The notes: generated by a model not told the origin, from the sequence alone. Counted from the stretch's first letter, positions 39,125 to 48,624 are shown. The stretch: 64,000 bases of DNA from Mesorhizobium sp. ZC-5 (GCF_025753855.1 NZ_JAOWPT010000005.1:419391-483390), one strand, 5' to 3'. Made by a program: numbers and translations.

Positions 39125-39901
39125 ATGTCCGTTAGCTTGCCCGACAGTTTAAGATGGCCCGCGATAAGGTTCGTCACTCAGGACGAACCTTTTTCTGCTG
39201 CGTCCCATGTGGGAGGCCAGCCCTTGGCCCCCAACGGCTTCACGTGGCCAACCTACGGCGGCCGGCCGCTGGATTTCCTGCTAAAGCTGGATCTTGCGAC
39301 ATTTGCCAAACTGGACCCTGGGCTCGATCTGCCAAAAGCAGGATGTCTGTTGTTTTTCTACGACACCGAAACACAACCTTGGGGGTTTCAGCCCGAGGAT
39401 CATGGTTGCTCGGCCGTCGTATACATTGAGGATATCGATGCGACCTTGCCCATGGTGGCTCCCTCTGGCAGCCATACATTCAGACGTTTGGGATTAACGT
39501 TCGAACAGATCGTGACACTTCCGGACGCATGGTCGCCTCGGCTGGACCAGTTGTCGCTAACGGCGGAAGATCGTTTCGAACTGAATGAAATCCACGAAGA
39601 TTCGCGGAACATCGACGGCCAGGTTGGCGGTCATCCCAGTGTGATCCAAAACAGCATGGAGGCCGAATGCGAAATGGCTTCGTCGGGACTACAGGCCGGC
39701 ACACCGGAGGCTTACCAATCACCCGAAGGAATACAAGCCACAGCCAATGCGCACAAATGGCGGCTTTTGGCCCAGGTGCCCAGCATTGAAGAACTCGACC
39801 TTATGTGGGGCGACAGCGGCATGATCTATTTCTGGATCAAAGAGGATGCGCTGCAGCGCCGCGATTTCTCGCAATGCTGGCTCGTGCTCCAGTGCCATTG
39901 A
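39125..39901 (+). CDS. DUF1963 (YwqG family) protein
   Basis: The 258-residue soluble protein has the YwqG pattern: GGQPLAPNGFTWPTYGGRPLDFL, LPKAGCLLFFYDTE, then HKWRLLAQVPS and the end DSGMIYFWIKEDAL with a final WLVLQCH. The family has no known enzymatic activity. Third positions are less GC-rich than in the neighbours, which may point to acquisition. The 3' end meets the ATP12 gene convergently at a hairpin. Confidence 0.85.
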   Translation: MSVSLPDSLRWPAIRFVTQDEPFSAASHVGGQPLAPNGFTWPTYGGRPLDFLLKLDLATFAKLDPGLDLPKAGCLLFFYDTETQPWGFQPEDHGCSAVVYIEDIDATLPMVAPSGSHTFRRLGLTFEQIVTLPDAWSPRLDQLSLTAEDRFELNEIHEDSRNIDGQVGGHPSVIQNSMEAECEMASSGLQAGTPEAYQSPEGIQATANAHKWRLLAQVPSIEELDLMWGDSGMIYFWIKEDALQRRDFSQCWLVLQCH

Positions 39902-39919
39902 CATGCCGTCCCGGTGATT

Positions 39920-39956
39920 GAACTCTGAGTTGAGTACGCTCACTCAAGTAGAGTTC
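39920..39956. terminator. Hairpin between DUF1963 and ATP12 genes
   Basis: GAACTCT-GAG-TTGAGT pairs with ACTCAA-GT-AGAGTTC around loop ACGCTC. It overlaps the ATP12 stop codon, so for that gene it would act inside the last codons. Confidence 0.5.
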
Positions 39957-40749
39957 TGTTCAGCGCCTCGATCAACCGTGCCGCCGCCAGCATATCCGCC
40001 TTGCGCATCCTGCGGCGGTGGACGGCCTCGGAATCCTCGCCCCAATGCTCGATGTTCCAGTCCTCATCGACATGCGCCGCGGTCCAAGCCTGCTCGACAT
40101 CCAGTTCGCCCGCGTCGACCGCCAGCGCCAGCAGTGCCGATCCCGTCAGCGACGTCATCAGGTGCAGTGCCGCCAGCCGCAGCGGCTCGTCGCGCATCTT
40201 CAGATGGATGCCGATGGCGCCAATCGCCTCGCGCGGCTGTTCGACGTGCATCACGCCCTCGGCGAGCACGAAACGCGCGCCGAGTGTCGCGCGCGCCCAG
40301 TCGATCACCGGGTCCCAGGCCTCCACCTGCCTCGCGACGAGATTTTCGGGCGCATCGGCGCGATAGCAGAGCAGGTCCGTCGATGAGAAGCGCAGGATGT
40401 CTTCCAGAACGGCCTGCGGATCCTGCGCGACACCGTCGATCGCCGTGTTGACGAGACGCGTCACCGGCATCGACACCGGGTCGATGTTTTCGCCCTGCCC
40501 GGCGAATTCGCCGGCGACCAGCTGTGCTGCATTTTCAGTCGGCAACGTGAGGATGACCATTGCCGGCGTGCGTACCGGCTTGCCGTCGAGATGCACGGCG
40601 AAACCCTCGCCATCGATCAGCGCGGCGACCGAAACGTCCTTGTAGAAACGCTTCGGCAGCGGCGTCTTCATCTGGATCTGCGCGCGGCGCACCGGGTCGG
40701 GATCGGAAAGGTATTTCCCCGCTTCGAGGTCGTTGAGGATATCGCGCAT
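39940..40749 (-). CDS. ATP12 family F1-ATPase assembly chaperone
   Basis: Chaperone for the alpha subunit of F1-ATPase. The 269-residue protein has the ATP12 core PLPKRFYKDVSVA, LDGKPVRTPAMVILTLPTE, EDILRFSSTDLLCYRA and a late WNIEHWGEDSEA. It is two bases downstream of the EamA transporter gene and co-transcribed with it. Confidence 0.93.
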   Translation of the reverse strand: MRDILNDLEAGKYLSDPDPVRRAQIQMKTPLPKRFYKDVSVAALIDGEGFAVHLDGKPVRTPAMVILTLPTENAAQLVAGEFAGQGENIDPVSMPVTRLVNTAIDGVAQDPQAVLEDILRFSSTDLLCYRADAPENLVARQVEAWDPVIDWARATLGARFVLAEGVMHVEQPREAIGAIGIHLKMRDEPLRLAALHLMTSLTGSALLALAVDAGELDVEQAWTAAHVDEDWNIEHWGEDSEAVHRRRMRKADMLAAARLIEALNRTLLE

Positions 40750-40751
40750 GG

Positions 40752-41678
40752 CTACTCCGCTGCCGGCACCTGCTTGCGTACCGGCCGGTTGACGATGATC
40801 AGCCCCGCCCCGATCAGCCCGAGCGCCAGGAAGATCTTCCAGGTCAGGGGCTCATCGAGCAGCAGCCAGCCGCATATAACGCTGAAAGCGGGCGTCAGAA
40901 AGGTGAAGCTCGACAATCCCGCCGCCGGGTAGCGCCGCATCAGCCAGAACCAAAGGATGTAGGTGAAGGCAACAACGTAGATCGCCTGGAACAGCAAGGC
41001 GCCGGTCGCGAGCGGCGCCACCTCCCGCAGCATCGGTCCGGCCAGGGGCACCAGCGGGATCGCCATCAGCGCCGAGACGGCGAGCTGATAGAGCAGAACT
41101 TTCTCCGCGCTGGCGGTTTGCAGCTTCGTCCCTTTGATCACCAGCGTGGTCAATGCCCACAACAGCCCGGCGCCAAGACTGAGCAGATCTCCGGTCAACG
41201 CATCGGGGCCTGGAATGCTGAGCTTGTCGGAAAAGATGAGCACCACGCCGCCGAAAGCCAGCAGCAGGCCGAGGAATTTCTGCACCGACATACGTTCGCC
41301 GAGCAGGAAGTGCGCGCCGATCAGTATCCAGAACGGCATGGTGTTGACCAGTAGCGAGCTGCGCGCCACCGTGGTGTATTCAAGGCCGACGAAGATCAGC
41401 GTGAATTCCGACCCGAACAGGATGCCGGCGGCAATGCCAGCCCACAGCGTGCCGTCATTCCGGAACAGCGGGATGCCGCGGTAGCGGCACCACAGGAACA
41501 CCAGCACGCCGGCGATCGCCGAGCGCGCCACGTTGAGGAAGATCGGATTGTAGCCTTCATTGGCAAGCTTCGCCGCGACGCCGTTCAGGCCCCAGGAAAA
41601 GGTCAGCAGGATCATGAAGCCGACCGCTGCCGTGTCGACGGCGTCGCGGCGGTCGAAAGTCTGGGTGGCGCCGCTCAT
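40752..41678 (-). CDS. EamA family (DMT) transporter
   Basis: The 308-residue inner membrane protein has ten hydrophobic segments in two EamA repeats; each repeat starts with a segment like FMILLTFSWGLNGVAAKLAN or GDLLSLGAGLLWALTTLVIKG. The substrate is unknown. In related genomes a phosphatase gene sits between rluA and ATP12, and here this transporter fills that place. Confidence 0.93.
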   Translation of the reverse strand: MSGATQTFDRRDAVDTAAVGFMILLTFSWGLNGVAAKLANEGYNPIFLNVARSAIAGVLVFLWCRYRGIPLFRNDGTLWAGIAAGILFGSEFTLIFVGLEYTTVARSSLLVNTMPFWILIGAHFLLGERMSVQKFLGLLLAFGGVVLIFSDKLSIPGPDALTGDLLSLGAGLLWALTTLVIKGTKLQTASAEKVLLYQLAVSALMAIPLVPLAGPMLREVAPLATGALLFQAIYVVAFTYILWFWLMRRYPAAGLSSFTFLTPAFSVICGWLLLDEPLTWKIFLALGLIGAGLIIVNRPVRKQVPAAE

Positions 41679-41800
41679 CCAAATTCCTCCACGCTCACGT
41701 CGAGCGTGTTCCAGTTACACCAGCGACCGGCTGGAAGCATGATCCAACGCCCGGTTGTCGTGGGCGCAAAGATTGAGATGGAGCGAAACGCCCGGCTCGC

Positions 41801-42787
41801 TCAGCTCTCGTCGCTGGCGCTCTGCTCGTCGAAGCCGATCAGGTTCCAGCTCTGCCGCATATGCGGCGGCATCGGCGCGGTGACGTCGATGACGCCCTTG
41901 TCCGGATGCGGGATTACAATGCGGCGGGCGTGCAGATGCAGCCGGTTCTGGATGCCGCCGGGAAAATCCCAGTTGGTGTCCGCCTCGAAATATTTGGGAT
42001 CGCCGATGATCGGGCAGCCGATATGCGCGGCATGTACGCGCAGTTGGTGGGTGCGGCCGGTGTAGGGTTCCATCTCCAGCCAGGTCATGGTCTGCGCCGC
42101 CTGTTCGATGATGCGGTAATAGGAAACCGCGTGGTCGGCGCCCTTTTCGCCGTGCCGGGCGATGCGCACGCGGTCGCCGTCCGGGGTCGGTTCCTTGACC
42201 AACCAGGTCGAGATCTTGTCCTCGCGTTTCGGCGGCACGCCCTTCACCAGCGCCCAGTAGGTTTTTTTCGTCTCACGGGCACGGAACGCCTCGGCGAGCT
42301 TCATCGCGGCAAGCCGCGTGCGGGCGACGACAAGCACGCCCGACGTATCGCGGTCGAGCCGGTGCACCAGCCGCGGCTTCTCGCCCTTCTTGTTGCGCCA
42401 AGCCTCCAGCATGTCGTCGACATGCCGTGTCACGCCGGAACCGCCCTGCACCGCCAGACCCGCCGGCTTGTTGAAGACGAAAACCTTGTCGTCCTCGTGC
42501 AGCAGCATCTTGGCCAGCACGTCGGCATCGTCCTGGTTGCGGATCGAATGGCCTGTAAGCTGGTCGGCGCCCTTCTTGTCGACGCCGAGCGGCGGAATTC
42601 GGATCAGCTGGCCGGGCTCGATACGCGTATCGGTCTTGGCGCGCCCGCCATCGACCCGAACCTGCCCCGAACGCAGCAGTTTCTGCAGCTGAACGAAGCC
42701 GAGGCCGGGATAATGGGTCTTGAACCAGCGATCGAGCCGCATGCCCGCTTCGCCGGCTTCCACCGCGATCTGTTCCACTGCTGCCAT
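41801..42787 (-). CDS. RluA family pseudouridine synthase
   Basis: Isomerises uridines in 23S rRNA, most likely at the RluC positions. The 328-residue protein has an S4 RNA-binding domain (residues 15-75, AGMRLDRWFKTHYPG) and the catalytic motif HRLDRDTSGVLV with the catalytic Asp, then GRTHQLRVHAAHIGCPIIGDPKY. The exact target cannot be told from sequence alone. Confidence 0.93.
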   Translation of the reverse strand: MAAVEQIAVEAGEAGMRLDRWFKTHYPGLGFVQLQKLLRSGQVRVDGGRAKTDTRIEPGQLIRIPPLGVDKKGADQLTGHSIRNQDDADVLAKMLLHEDDKVFVFNKPAGLAVQGGSGVTRHVDDMLEAWRNKKGEKPRLVHRLDRDTSGVLVVARTRLAAMKLAEAFRARETKKTYWALVKGVPPKREDKISTWLVKEPTPDGDRVRIARHGEKGADHAVSYYRIIEQAAQTMTWLEMEPYTGRTHQLRVHAAHIGCPIIGDPKYFEADTNWDFPGGIQNRLHLHARRIVIPHPDKGVIDVTAPMPPHMRQSWNLIGFDEQSASDES

Positions 42788-42823
42788 TTCAGCGCCTTTC
42801 AGTCCGAAGCGGTGGGGATAGCA

Positions 42824-43201
42824 TCAAGAAAAACTTCTTGCGAGCCACAATCCCAGAAACAGCGCGAGGATCGAGACGATTACGCTGCCCAGCGCATAAC
42901 CGAAGGCCGGCACGATTTCACCGCGCTGCCACAGCACGGCGAAATCCAGCGAAAAGGCGGAAAATGTGGTGAAGCCGCCGAGGATGCCGGTGGCGACGAA
43001 CAGGCGCAACTCGTTCGAGGCGTTGAAGCGGCGCGCCAGAAGTTCGATGAACACGCCCATCGCGAGCGAGCCGGCGACGTTGATGGCAAACGTGCCCCAG
43101 GGAAAGCCGGCGCCGACCACGCGCAGTGCTGCAAGATTAACGAGGTGGCGAAGCGAAGCGCCGACGGCGCCGCCAATAGCGACAAGGATAAGATTGAACA
43201 T
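42824..43201 (-). CDS. crcB: Fluoride ion channel CrcB/Fluc
   Basis: Exports fluoride as a dual-topology dimer. The 125-residue protein has four hydrophobic segments and the family motifs GGAVGASLRH, PWGTFAINVAGSL, and GGFTTFSAFSLD. It is 36 bases upstream of rluA on the same strand. I did not see a fluoride riboswitch in the short 5' region. Confidence 0.95.
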   Translation of the reverse strand: MFNLILVAIGGAVGASLRHLVNLAALRVVGAGFPWGTFAINVAGSLAMGVFIELLARRFNASNELRLFVATGILGGFTTFSAFSLDFAVLWQRGEIVPAFGYALGSVIVSILALFLGLWLARSFS

Positions 43202-43243
43202 CGCCGCAGTTCTACGGCCCGTTCGTCAACCGCGTCAATCGAC

Positions 43244-43267
43244 ACAAACGGGCGCCATCAGCGCCCG
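43244..43267 (-). terminator. Terminator of the NCS2 permease gene
   Basis: On the minus strand CGGGCGC TGATG GCGCCCG is followed by TTTGTGT, 25 bases past the permease stop. Confidence 0.65.
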
Positions 43268-43291
43268 CCGTGGTGCAACCGTCTCGGAGTG

Positions 43292-44584
43292 CTATTCCGC
43301 GAAAAAGGCGAAACGGATGACGAAAAGCGCCGCTACCAGCCAGGTCGCCGAGTGAACCGACGTCGCCTTGCCGGTCACGGTCTTCAGCACGACGTAGCTG
43401 ATGAAGCCGAAGGCTAGGCCGTTGGCGATGGAATAGGTGAACGGCATCGCAAGCGCAGTGAGTGCCGCCGGCGTCGATTCAGTCACGTCCGTCCAGTCGA
43501 TGTCGACAAGCTCGTGCAGCATCAGGCCGGCGACGTAGAGCAGCGCCGGTGCCGTCGCATAGGGCGGCACCGACGCGGCCAGCGGCGAAATGAACAGCGA
43601 CGCCAGGAAAAGCACGGCGACCACCACCGCGGTGAGGCCGGTGCGGCCGCCGGCCTGTACGCCCGACGCGCTCTCGACATAGGCGGTCGTGCTCGACGTG
43701 CCGAGCAGCGAACCGGCGGCAATCGCCGTGGAGTCGGCAAACAGCGCCTTGCCGAGATTGTTCGGTTTGCCTTCCTCGATCAGCCCGGCCCGCTTGGCGA
43801 CGCCGATCAGCGTGCCGGTGGCGTCGAACACCTCGACCAGGACGAAGACCAGGACGACGTGAAAGATGCCGACGCTGAGCGCGCCCATCAGGTCGAGTTG
43901 CAGGAAGGTCGGCGCCAGGCTTGGCGGCGTCGATACGATGCCCTGGAACTGGGTCAACCCGAGGAAGATGGAAAGCAGCGTGACGACCAGTATGCCGATC
44001 AGGATCGCACCGCGCACCTTCAGCGCGTCCAGCCCGGCAATGATGAAGAAGCCGAGAATGGCAAGCAGCGCGCCCGGCTGTCTGAGGTCGCCAAGACCGA
44101 TGAGGGTGGCCGGATTGTCGACCACGATACCGGAATTCTTGAGCGCGATGATGCCGAGAAAGAGGCCGATGCCCGCCGCGATCGCCGCCCTCAGCGAGCG
44201 CGGAATGCCAGCGATCAGCCAGGAGCGCACGCCGGTTATCGTGAGGATGAAGAAGATGACGCCCGAGATGAACACCGCGCCCAATGCCTGTTGCCAGGTG
44301 AAGCCCATGGCGGCAACCACGGTGAAGGCGAAGAAGGCGTTGAGGCCCATGCCCGGCGCCATGCCGATCGGCCAGTTGGCGACCAGGCCCATGACCAGCG
44401 AGCCGATCGCGGCGGCCAGACAGGTCGCGACGAACACCGCGTTGCGATCCATGCCGGTGGTCGACAGGATATCGGGGTTGACGAAGATGATGTAGGACAT
44501 CGTCAGGAACGTGGTGACACCGGCAATCAGCTCGGTGCGCACGCTGGTCTTGTGTTCCGTCAGCCGGAAAAAATTCTCGAGCAT
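43292..44584 (-). CDS. NCS2 family purine permease (AzgA type)
   Basis: The 430-residue inner membrane protein has about twelve hydrophobic segments and AzgA-type motifs: RTELIAGVTTFLTMSYIIFVNP near the start, GMAPGMGLNAFFAF, the LVEVFDATGTLIGVA stretch and GSLLGTSSTTAYVESASGV. It should import adenine, guanine or hypoxanthine with protons. The 233-base region upstream is structured but matches no riboswitch I know. Confidence 0.93.
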   Translation of the reverse strand: MLENFFRLTEHKTSVRTELIAGVTTFLTMSYIIFVNPDILSTTGMDRNAVFVATCLAAAIGSLVMGLVANWPIGMAPGMGLNAFFAFTVVAAMGFTWQQALGAVFISGVIFFILTITGVRSWLIAGIPRSLRAAIAAGIGLFLGIIALKNSGIVVDNPATLIGLGDLRQPGALLAILGFFIIAGLDALKVRGAILIGILVVTLLSIFLGLTQFQGIVSTPPSLAPTFLQLDLMGALSVGIFHVVLVFVLVEVFDATGTLIGVAKRAGLIEEGKPNNLGKALFADSTAIAAGSLLGTSSTTAYVESASGVQAGGRTGLTAVVVAVLFLASLFISPLAASVPPYATAPALLYVAGLMLHELVDIDWTDVTESTPAALTALAMPFTYSIANGLAFGFISYVVLKTVTGKATSVHSATWLVAALFVIRFAFFAE

Positions 44585-44817
44585 GATACCTCCCGGTGGC
44601 CGCGCTCTCGCGCGGCGTTGCCGATGCGTGATGTCCGGGTGTCGCTATCAACAGCGCATCACCTCAAGACAGTGCGCGAGATGCCGGGCTTGTGGCCAGA
44701 CAATCACGCTTCCACGTATCGTTCCTCCCTGGGAGTCCACTTCGCGCGTTGGCGCGGCGAGCGCAAGCACGCTTGGCTTGAAGGAGTTTCAAGTTTTTAA
44801 GGCGCCGGACTTGTCTG

Positions 44818-45753
44818 CTAGCGGACGAGATAGAGGTCGGAAACGCTGTTGAGCCGTATCTCGAGACCGGGGCCGGCTCCGGCCATCACGTCGAAATCCG
44901 CATATGCGGCGAGATCGAGCCCCGTTTCGGTCCCAAGCGACGCGATCGATATTTGTGTGTCGTCAAAATCGCCGAAAACGAAGGCCCGACCTGTCGGCCT
45001 CGGCAGAAACGTCAGTTGCGAGCGCTTGTAACCGAGGGTGGTGAGTTCGCCGGTCTCGCCGTTGACGAAGGCAAGGACCTTCCAGAACGCGATCGGGATC
45101 CCGCGGTTGTAATAAACCGGATCGTCATCGGAAATGACCGGACCAGTGATGACTGTAACGCGGTAGTCGTTCCTGTCGGTGGTTTCTAGCACATAGTTTT
45201 CGAGGTCGAGCCAGATGCCGGCATTAAAACCTTGCCGTTGCGGCGCGACGTTGGTGATGTGAAAAGTATCAGCGTCCGCCTGCGTAGCCGTAGCCTTGTC
45301 GCCCCAGTCGGGATCCTCGCGCCGGGTCATATGGCCACGGCTGAAAAGCCCCTGGCGTTCGTCGCCGTAGCCCTCGTGGAGGTTTTGGAGCTGACTTTCG
45401 ATGCGTGGGTCGCGGCGCCAAACGTCGGTCCGCTTGATATCGCGGTTCACGAGCTTGCCGTCGATATTGCAGGCGCTGAAAATCGGCAGGCCTCGCGACC
45501 TGCTCATCTTGACAGAGAAATGGGTGTATTTGAGCTCGTACGGGTCGGCGCCGGTGGTAAGCGCATCGTCACGGAGCGGCACAAGATCGTCGGCCCATTT
45601 GCCCGCCCCAGGCAGCGGCAACGGCTTGTCGGCGTCGATGAAGGCTGGGTCGTAACCGTCGCGATTTTCATAAGAATCGACCGGCAACTGGGCCTCGGTG
45701 ACCCTGAACGCCCCTGCGTCGACGAGCGGGCCAAATGCCTTGCGAAATTGCAT
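44818..45753 (-). CDS. DNA/RNA non-specific endonuclease family protein
   Basis: The 311-residue protein has the NUC1 active-site region FSRGHMTRREDPDWG, followed by ADTFHITNVAPQRQGFN with the metal-binding Asn. The motif DRGH is SRGH here, so the usual Asp is Ser while the catalytic His is kept. No signal peptide is visible, unlike many secreted members. I chose ATG 45753 because GGGGACGAG precedes it; GTG 45780 would overlap rarA by 11 bases. It lies 16 bases after rarA on the same strand. Confidence 0.82.
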   Translation of the reverse strand: MQFRKAFGPLVDAGAFRVTEAQLPVDSYENRDGYDPAFIDADKPLPLPGAGKWADDLVPLRDDALTTGADPYELKYTHFSVKMSRSRGLPIFSACNIDGKLVNRDIKRTDVWRRDPRIESQLQNLHEGYGDERQGLFSRGHMTRREDPDWGDKATATQADADTFHITNVAPQRQGFNAGIWLDLENYVLETTDRNDYRVTVITGPVISDDDPVYYNRGIPIAFWKVLAFVNGETGELTTLGYKRSQLTFLPRPTGRAFVFGDFDDTQISIASLGTETGLDLAAYADFDVMAGAGPGLEIRLNSVSDLYLVR

Positions 45754-45769
45754 CTCGTCCCCGGTGAAC

Positions 45770-47080
45770 CTAGCCGCCACGCTCGGCGCGCAGCTTCGCC
45801 CAATAGTCCAGCCGCTTGCGGATTTCGCGCTCGAAACCCCGGTCCGGCGGATCGTAAAATTTCCGGCGACCCATCTTCTCCGGAAAATAATCCTGGCCGG
45901 AAAAGGCGTCCGGCTGGTCGTGGTCGTATTGATAGCCCTTGCCGTAGGCCTCGTCCTTCATCAGCTTGGTGGGGGCGTTGAGGATATGTTTGGGAGGCAG
46001 CAGCGAACCGTTTTCCTTGGCCGCCTGCATGGCTGCCTTGAAAGCCGTGTAGACCGCGTTGGATTTCGGCGCGGTGGCCAGATAGACGCAAGCTTGCGCG
46101 AAGGCAAGCTCGCCCTCTGGCGAGCCGAGATAGTCATAGGCGTCCTTGGCCGCATTGGCGATCACCAGCGCCTGCGGGTCGGCCAGGCCGATGTCCTCGA
46201 CGGCCATGCGCACCAGCCGCCGGCCAAGATAGAGCGGATCCTCGCCGGCATCGAACATGCGCGCCAGATAGTAGAGCGCCGCGTCGGGATCGGAGCCGCG
46301 CACTGCCTTATGCAGCGCCGAGATCAGATTGTAGTGGCCATCCTGGCCCTTGTCGTATATCGGCGCGCGGCGCTGCACGATGCGCTGCAGGCCGGCCTCG
46401 TCGAAGATTTCGGCCTCGCCGGCTGCGCGCCACACCTCTTCGGCGAGCGTCAACGCGGCGCGCCCGTCGCCGTCGGCCATGCGCACCAGCATGGCGCGCG
46501 CATCGGCGTCGAGCGGCAGCGCCCTGCCCTCCTCGGCCTCCGCCTTGTCGAGCAGCTTTCCGATGCTCTCTTCGGTATGGGATTGGAACACCAGCACACG
46601 CGCGCGCGACAGAAGCGCCGCGTTGAGCTCGAAGGACGGATTTTCCGTCGTCGCGCCTACCAGCACGACCGTACCGTCCTCCATGACGGGCAGGAACGAG
46701 TCCTGCTGGGCGCGGTTGAAGCGGTGGATCTCGTCGACGAAGAGCAAGGTCTGGCGGCCATTGCCGTGGCGCAGCTTGGCCGTTTCAAAAACCTTCTTCA
46801 GGTCGGCGACGCCGGAAAAGACCGCCGAAATCTGTTCGAAAGCGAGAGCTGTCTCGCCGGCGAGCAGCCGTGCCACCGTCGTCTTGCCGGTGCCCGGCGG
46901 TCCCCAGAAGATCATCGAGCCGAGCGAACCGGAGCGGATCAGCCGCGTCAGCGCGCCGTCATCGCCGGTCAGATGCTCCTGGCCGACGACCTCGTCGAGC
47001 CTGGCCGGGCGCAGCCTGTCGGCCAGCGGCCTGCCCGGCGGTGCCTTTTCCGGCTCGTCCTTGGCGAAGAGGTCAGCCAT
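45770..47080 (-). CDS. rarA: Replication-associated recombination AAA+ ATPase
   Basis: Clamp-loader-like ATPase acting at stalled replication forks. The 436-residue protein has Walker A GPPGTGKTTVA, Walker B LLFVDEIHRF, the sensor GATTENPSF and the tetramerisation C-terminus with GYQYDHDQPDAFSGQDYFP. ATG 47080 (MADLFAKDEP) overlaps the stop of the upstream protease gene by one base (TGATG), giving coupled translation. Confidence 0.96.
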   Translation of the reverse strand: MADLFAKDEPEKAPPGRPLADRLRPARLDEVVGQEHLTGDDGALTRLIRSGSLGSMIFWGPPGTGKTTVARLLAGETALAFEQISAVFSGVADLKKVFETAKLRHGNGRQTLLFVDEIHRFNRAQQDSFLPVMEDGTVVLVGATTENPSFELNAALLSRARVLVFQSHTEESIGKLLDKAEAEEGRALPLDADARAMLVRMADGDGRAALTLAEEVWRAAGEAEIFDEAGLQRIVQRRAPIYDKGQDGHYNLISALHKAVRGSDPDAALYYLARMFDAGEDPLYLGRRLVRMAVEDIGLADPQALVIANAAKDAYDYLGSPEGELAFAQACVYLATAPKSNAVYTAFKAAMQAAKENGSLLPPKHILNAPTKLMKDEAYGKGYQYDHDQPDAFSGQDYFPEKMGRRKFYDPPDRGFEREIRKRLDYWAKLRAERGG

Positions 47081-48543
47081 CAATAACGCAGCATCTGGCG
47101 CATAAGCCGACCATCGCGCTCTATGGTGAAGCGCCACCAGCGGGTGCGTTGCGCTGCCGCTGCCTGCAGCTTCTCCGCCGAATCGATCGCCTCGCCATTC
47201 ACCTCACGCACGATGTCGCGCGGCCGGAAGCCGAATTCCGCCGCCGGCGAGTTGGGCTTGATGTCGACGACCGCAATGCCGGTGGTCTCGACCGGCATGC
47301 CGAGTTGCTGAGCGAGCCGCGGCGACAGCGCCGCCACCTTGGTGCCGGCGAATGGGCTGCGCCCGTCGATCGAAACCTGAACGGCGGAGCTGCCCTCCGG
47401 CGCCCGCTCCAGCTTGATCTTGACGCTCTTCTCGGCGCCACCGCTCAACACGGAAAAGTCGGCGATACTGCCGATCTGCTGGGTGGCGAGCCGGTAACCA
47501 AGCGCATCGACGTGCTCGATCGGCAGTTTGTTCATGGCAAGCACCACGTCGCCCGCCTTGAGGCCTGCCTTGGCCGCCGGCCCGTCGGGAATGACGGAAG
47601 AAACCAGCGCGCCCTCGGGACGCGCCATGCCGAGCGACTCGGCGATCGGCGCCGTCACCGGTTCGAACCCGGCGCCGACGAACGGCCGCTCGAAATATTC
47701 GCTGCCGTTCTTGGCCGCCTCGACCACGGCGCGCACGATGTTTGCCGGAATGGCGAAGCCGATGCCGATCGAACCGCCGCTACGGCTGTAGATAGCCGTA
47801 TTGATACCGATCAGCTGGCCGCCCATGGTGACCAGCGCACCGCCCGAATTGCCGGGATTGATGGCCGCGTCCGTCTGGATGAAGAAGCCGAAATCGGAGA
47901 CGCCGATATGCGAGCGGGCGAGTGCAGAGACGATGCCGCTGGTCGTTGTCTGGCCGACGCCGAACGGATTGCCGATCGCCAGCACGAGGTCGCCGACCTG
48001 CAGCGCATCGGAATCGCCGATCGCCACCGACGGGAACGGTTCCTTTGCATCGATCTTCAGTACGGCGAGATCGAGCGATTCATCCTTGAGCAGCAGCTTG
48101 CTCTCGAATTCGCGGCCGTCGGAGGTCGCGACCTTCACTTCGTCGGCGTCGCGGATGACGTGGAAGTTGGTCACCACGAGCCCACTCGGGTCGACAAGCA
48201 CGCCGGAGCCGAGCGCCGACTTCACCCGGGGTGGCATCTGGTCGCCGAAGAACTGCTCGAAGAACGGATCGCCGGCGAAGGGAGAGCGGGCGCGGACCTG
48301 CTGCGACGCGTAGACGTTGACGACCGCCGGCGCCGTCTCCTTGACCAGCGGCGCGAACGACAGCTGCATTTCCGCGCGGCCGAACGGCACGCGGCGGTCG
48401 ACGGTTTCGCCACTGCGCATGAGGTCAGCGATCGCCGCGCCCAGATCGCTGGCAGCGTTGTCCTGAGCCGAGGCCGACTGCACAGGCGCCGCAGCGAGCA
48501 GCAATCCCGCGATCACAAGCGAGCGAAAGAACCTCTGGCGCAT
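47080..48543 (-). CDS. Do-like periplasmic serine protease (S1C, two PDZ domains)
   Basis: The 487-residue protein has a signal peptide (residues 1-26, ending ASAQD), a trypsin-like domain with His in VVTNFHVIRD, Asp in LDLAVLKID and Ser in GNSGGALVT, and two PDZ domains (residues about 275-365 and 385-480). It degrades or refolds damaged envelope proteins. It starts at ATG 48543 after GAGGAATCG and is coupled to rarA. Several paralogues usually exist in rhizobia, so I leave the gene name open. Confidence 0.94.
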   Translation of the reverse strand: MRQRFFRSLVIAGLLLAAAPVQSASAQDNAASDLGAAIADLMRSGETVDRRVPFGRAEMQLSFAPLVKETAPAVVNVYASQQVRARSPFAGDPFFEQFFGDQMPPRVKSALGSGVLVDPSGLVVTNFHVIRDADEVKVATSDGREFESKLLLKDESLDLAVLKIDAKEPFPSVAIGDSDALQVGDLVLAIGNPFGVGQTTTSGIVSALARSHIGVSDFGFFIQTDAAINPGNSGGALVTMGGQLIGINTAIYSRSGGSIGIGFAIPANIVRAVVEAAKNGSEYFERPFVGAGFEPVTAPIAESLGMARPEGALVSSVIPDGPAAKAGLKAGDVVLAMNKLPIEHVDALGYRLATQQIGSIADFSVLSGGAEKSVKIKLERAPEGSSAVQVSIDGRSPFAGTKVAALSPRLAQQLGMPVETTGIAVVDIKPNSPAAEFGFRPRDIVREVNGEAIDSAEKLQAAAAQRTRWWRFTIERDGRLMRQMLRY

Positions 48544-48624
48544 GGCGATTCCTCTGTCTTCCAACTTGCCACCATTGTCACGACGATTGTGCAAAATGAA
48601 AGGCTGGAAAAGGACCGCTTATCC

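Noticed and set aside
43202-43291. A fluoride riboswitch before crcB
   Set aside because: The short gap is mostly the terminator of the permease gene and lacks the conserved riboswitch elements as far as I know them.
44790-44812. Plus-strand hairpin CTTGAA-GGAG-TTTCAAG followed by TTTTT as a terminator
   Set aside because: No plus-strand gene lies upstream and the stem is short, so it probably has no such role.
44585-44817. A purine riboswitch before the NCS2 permease
   Set aside because: The three-way junction loops typical of that aptamer are not visible.
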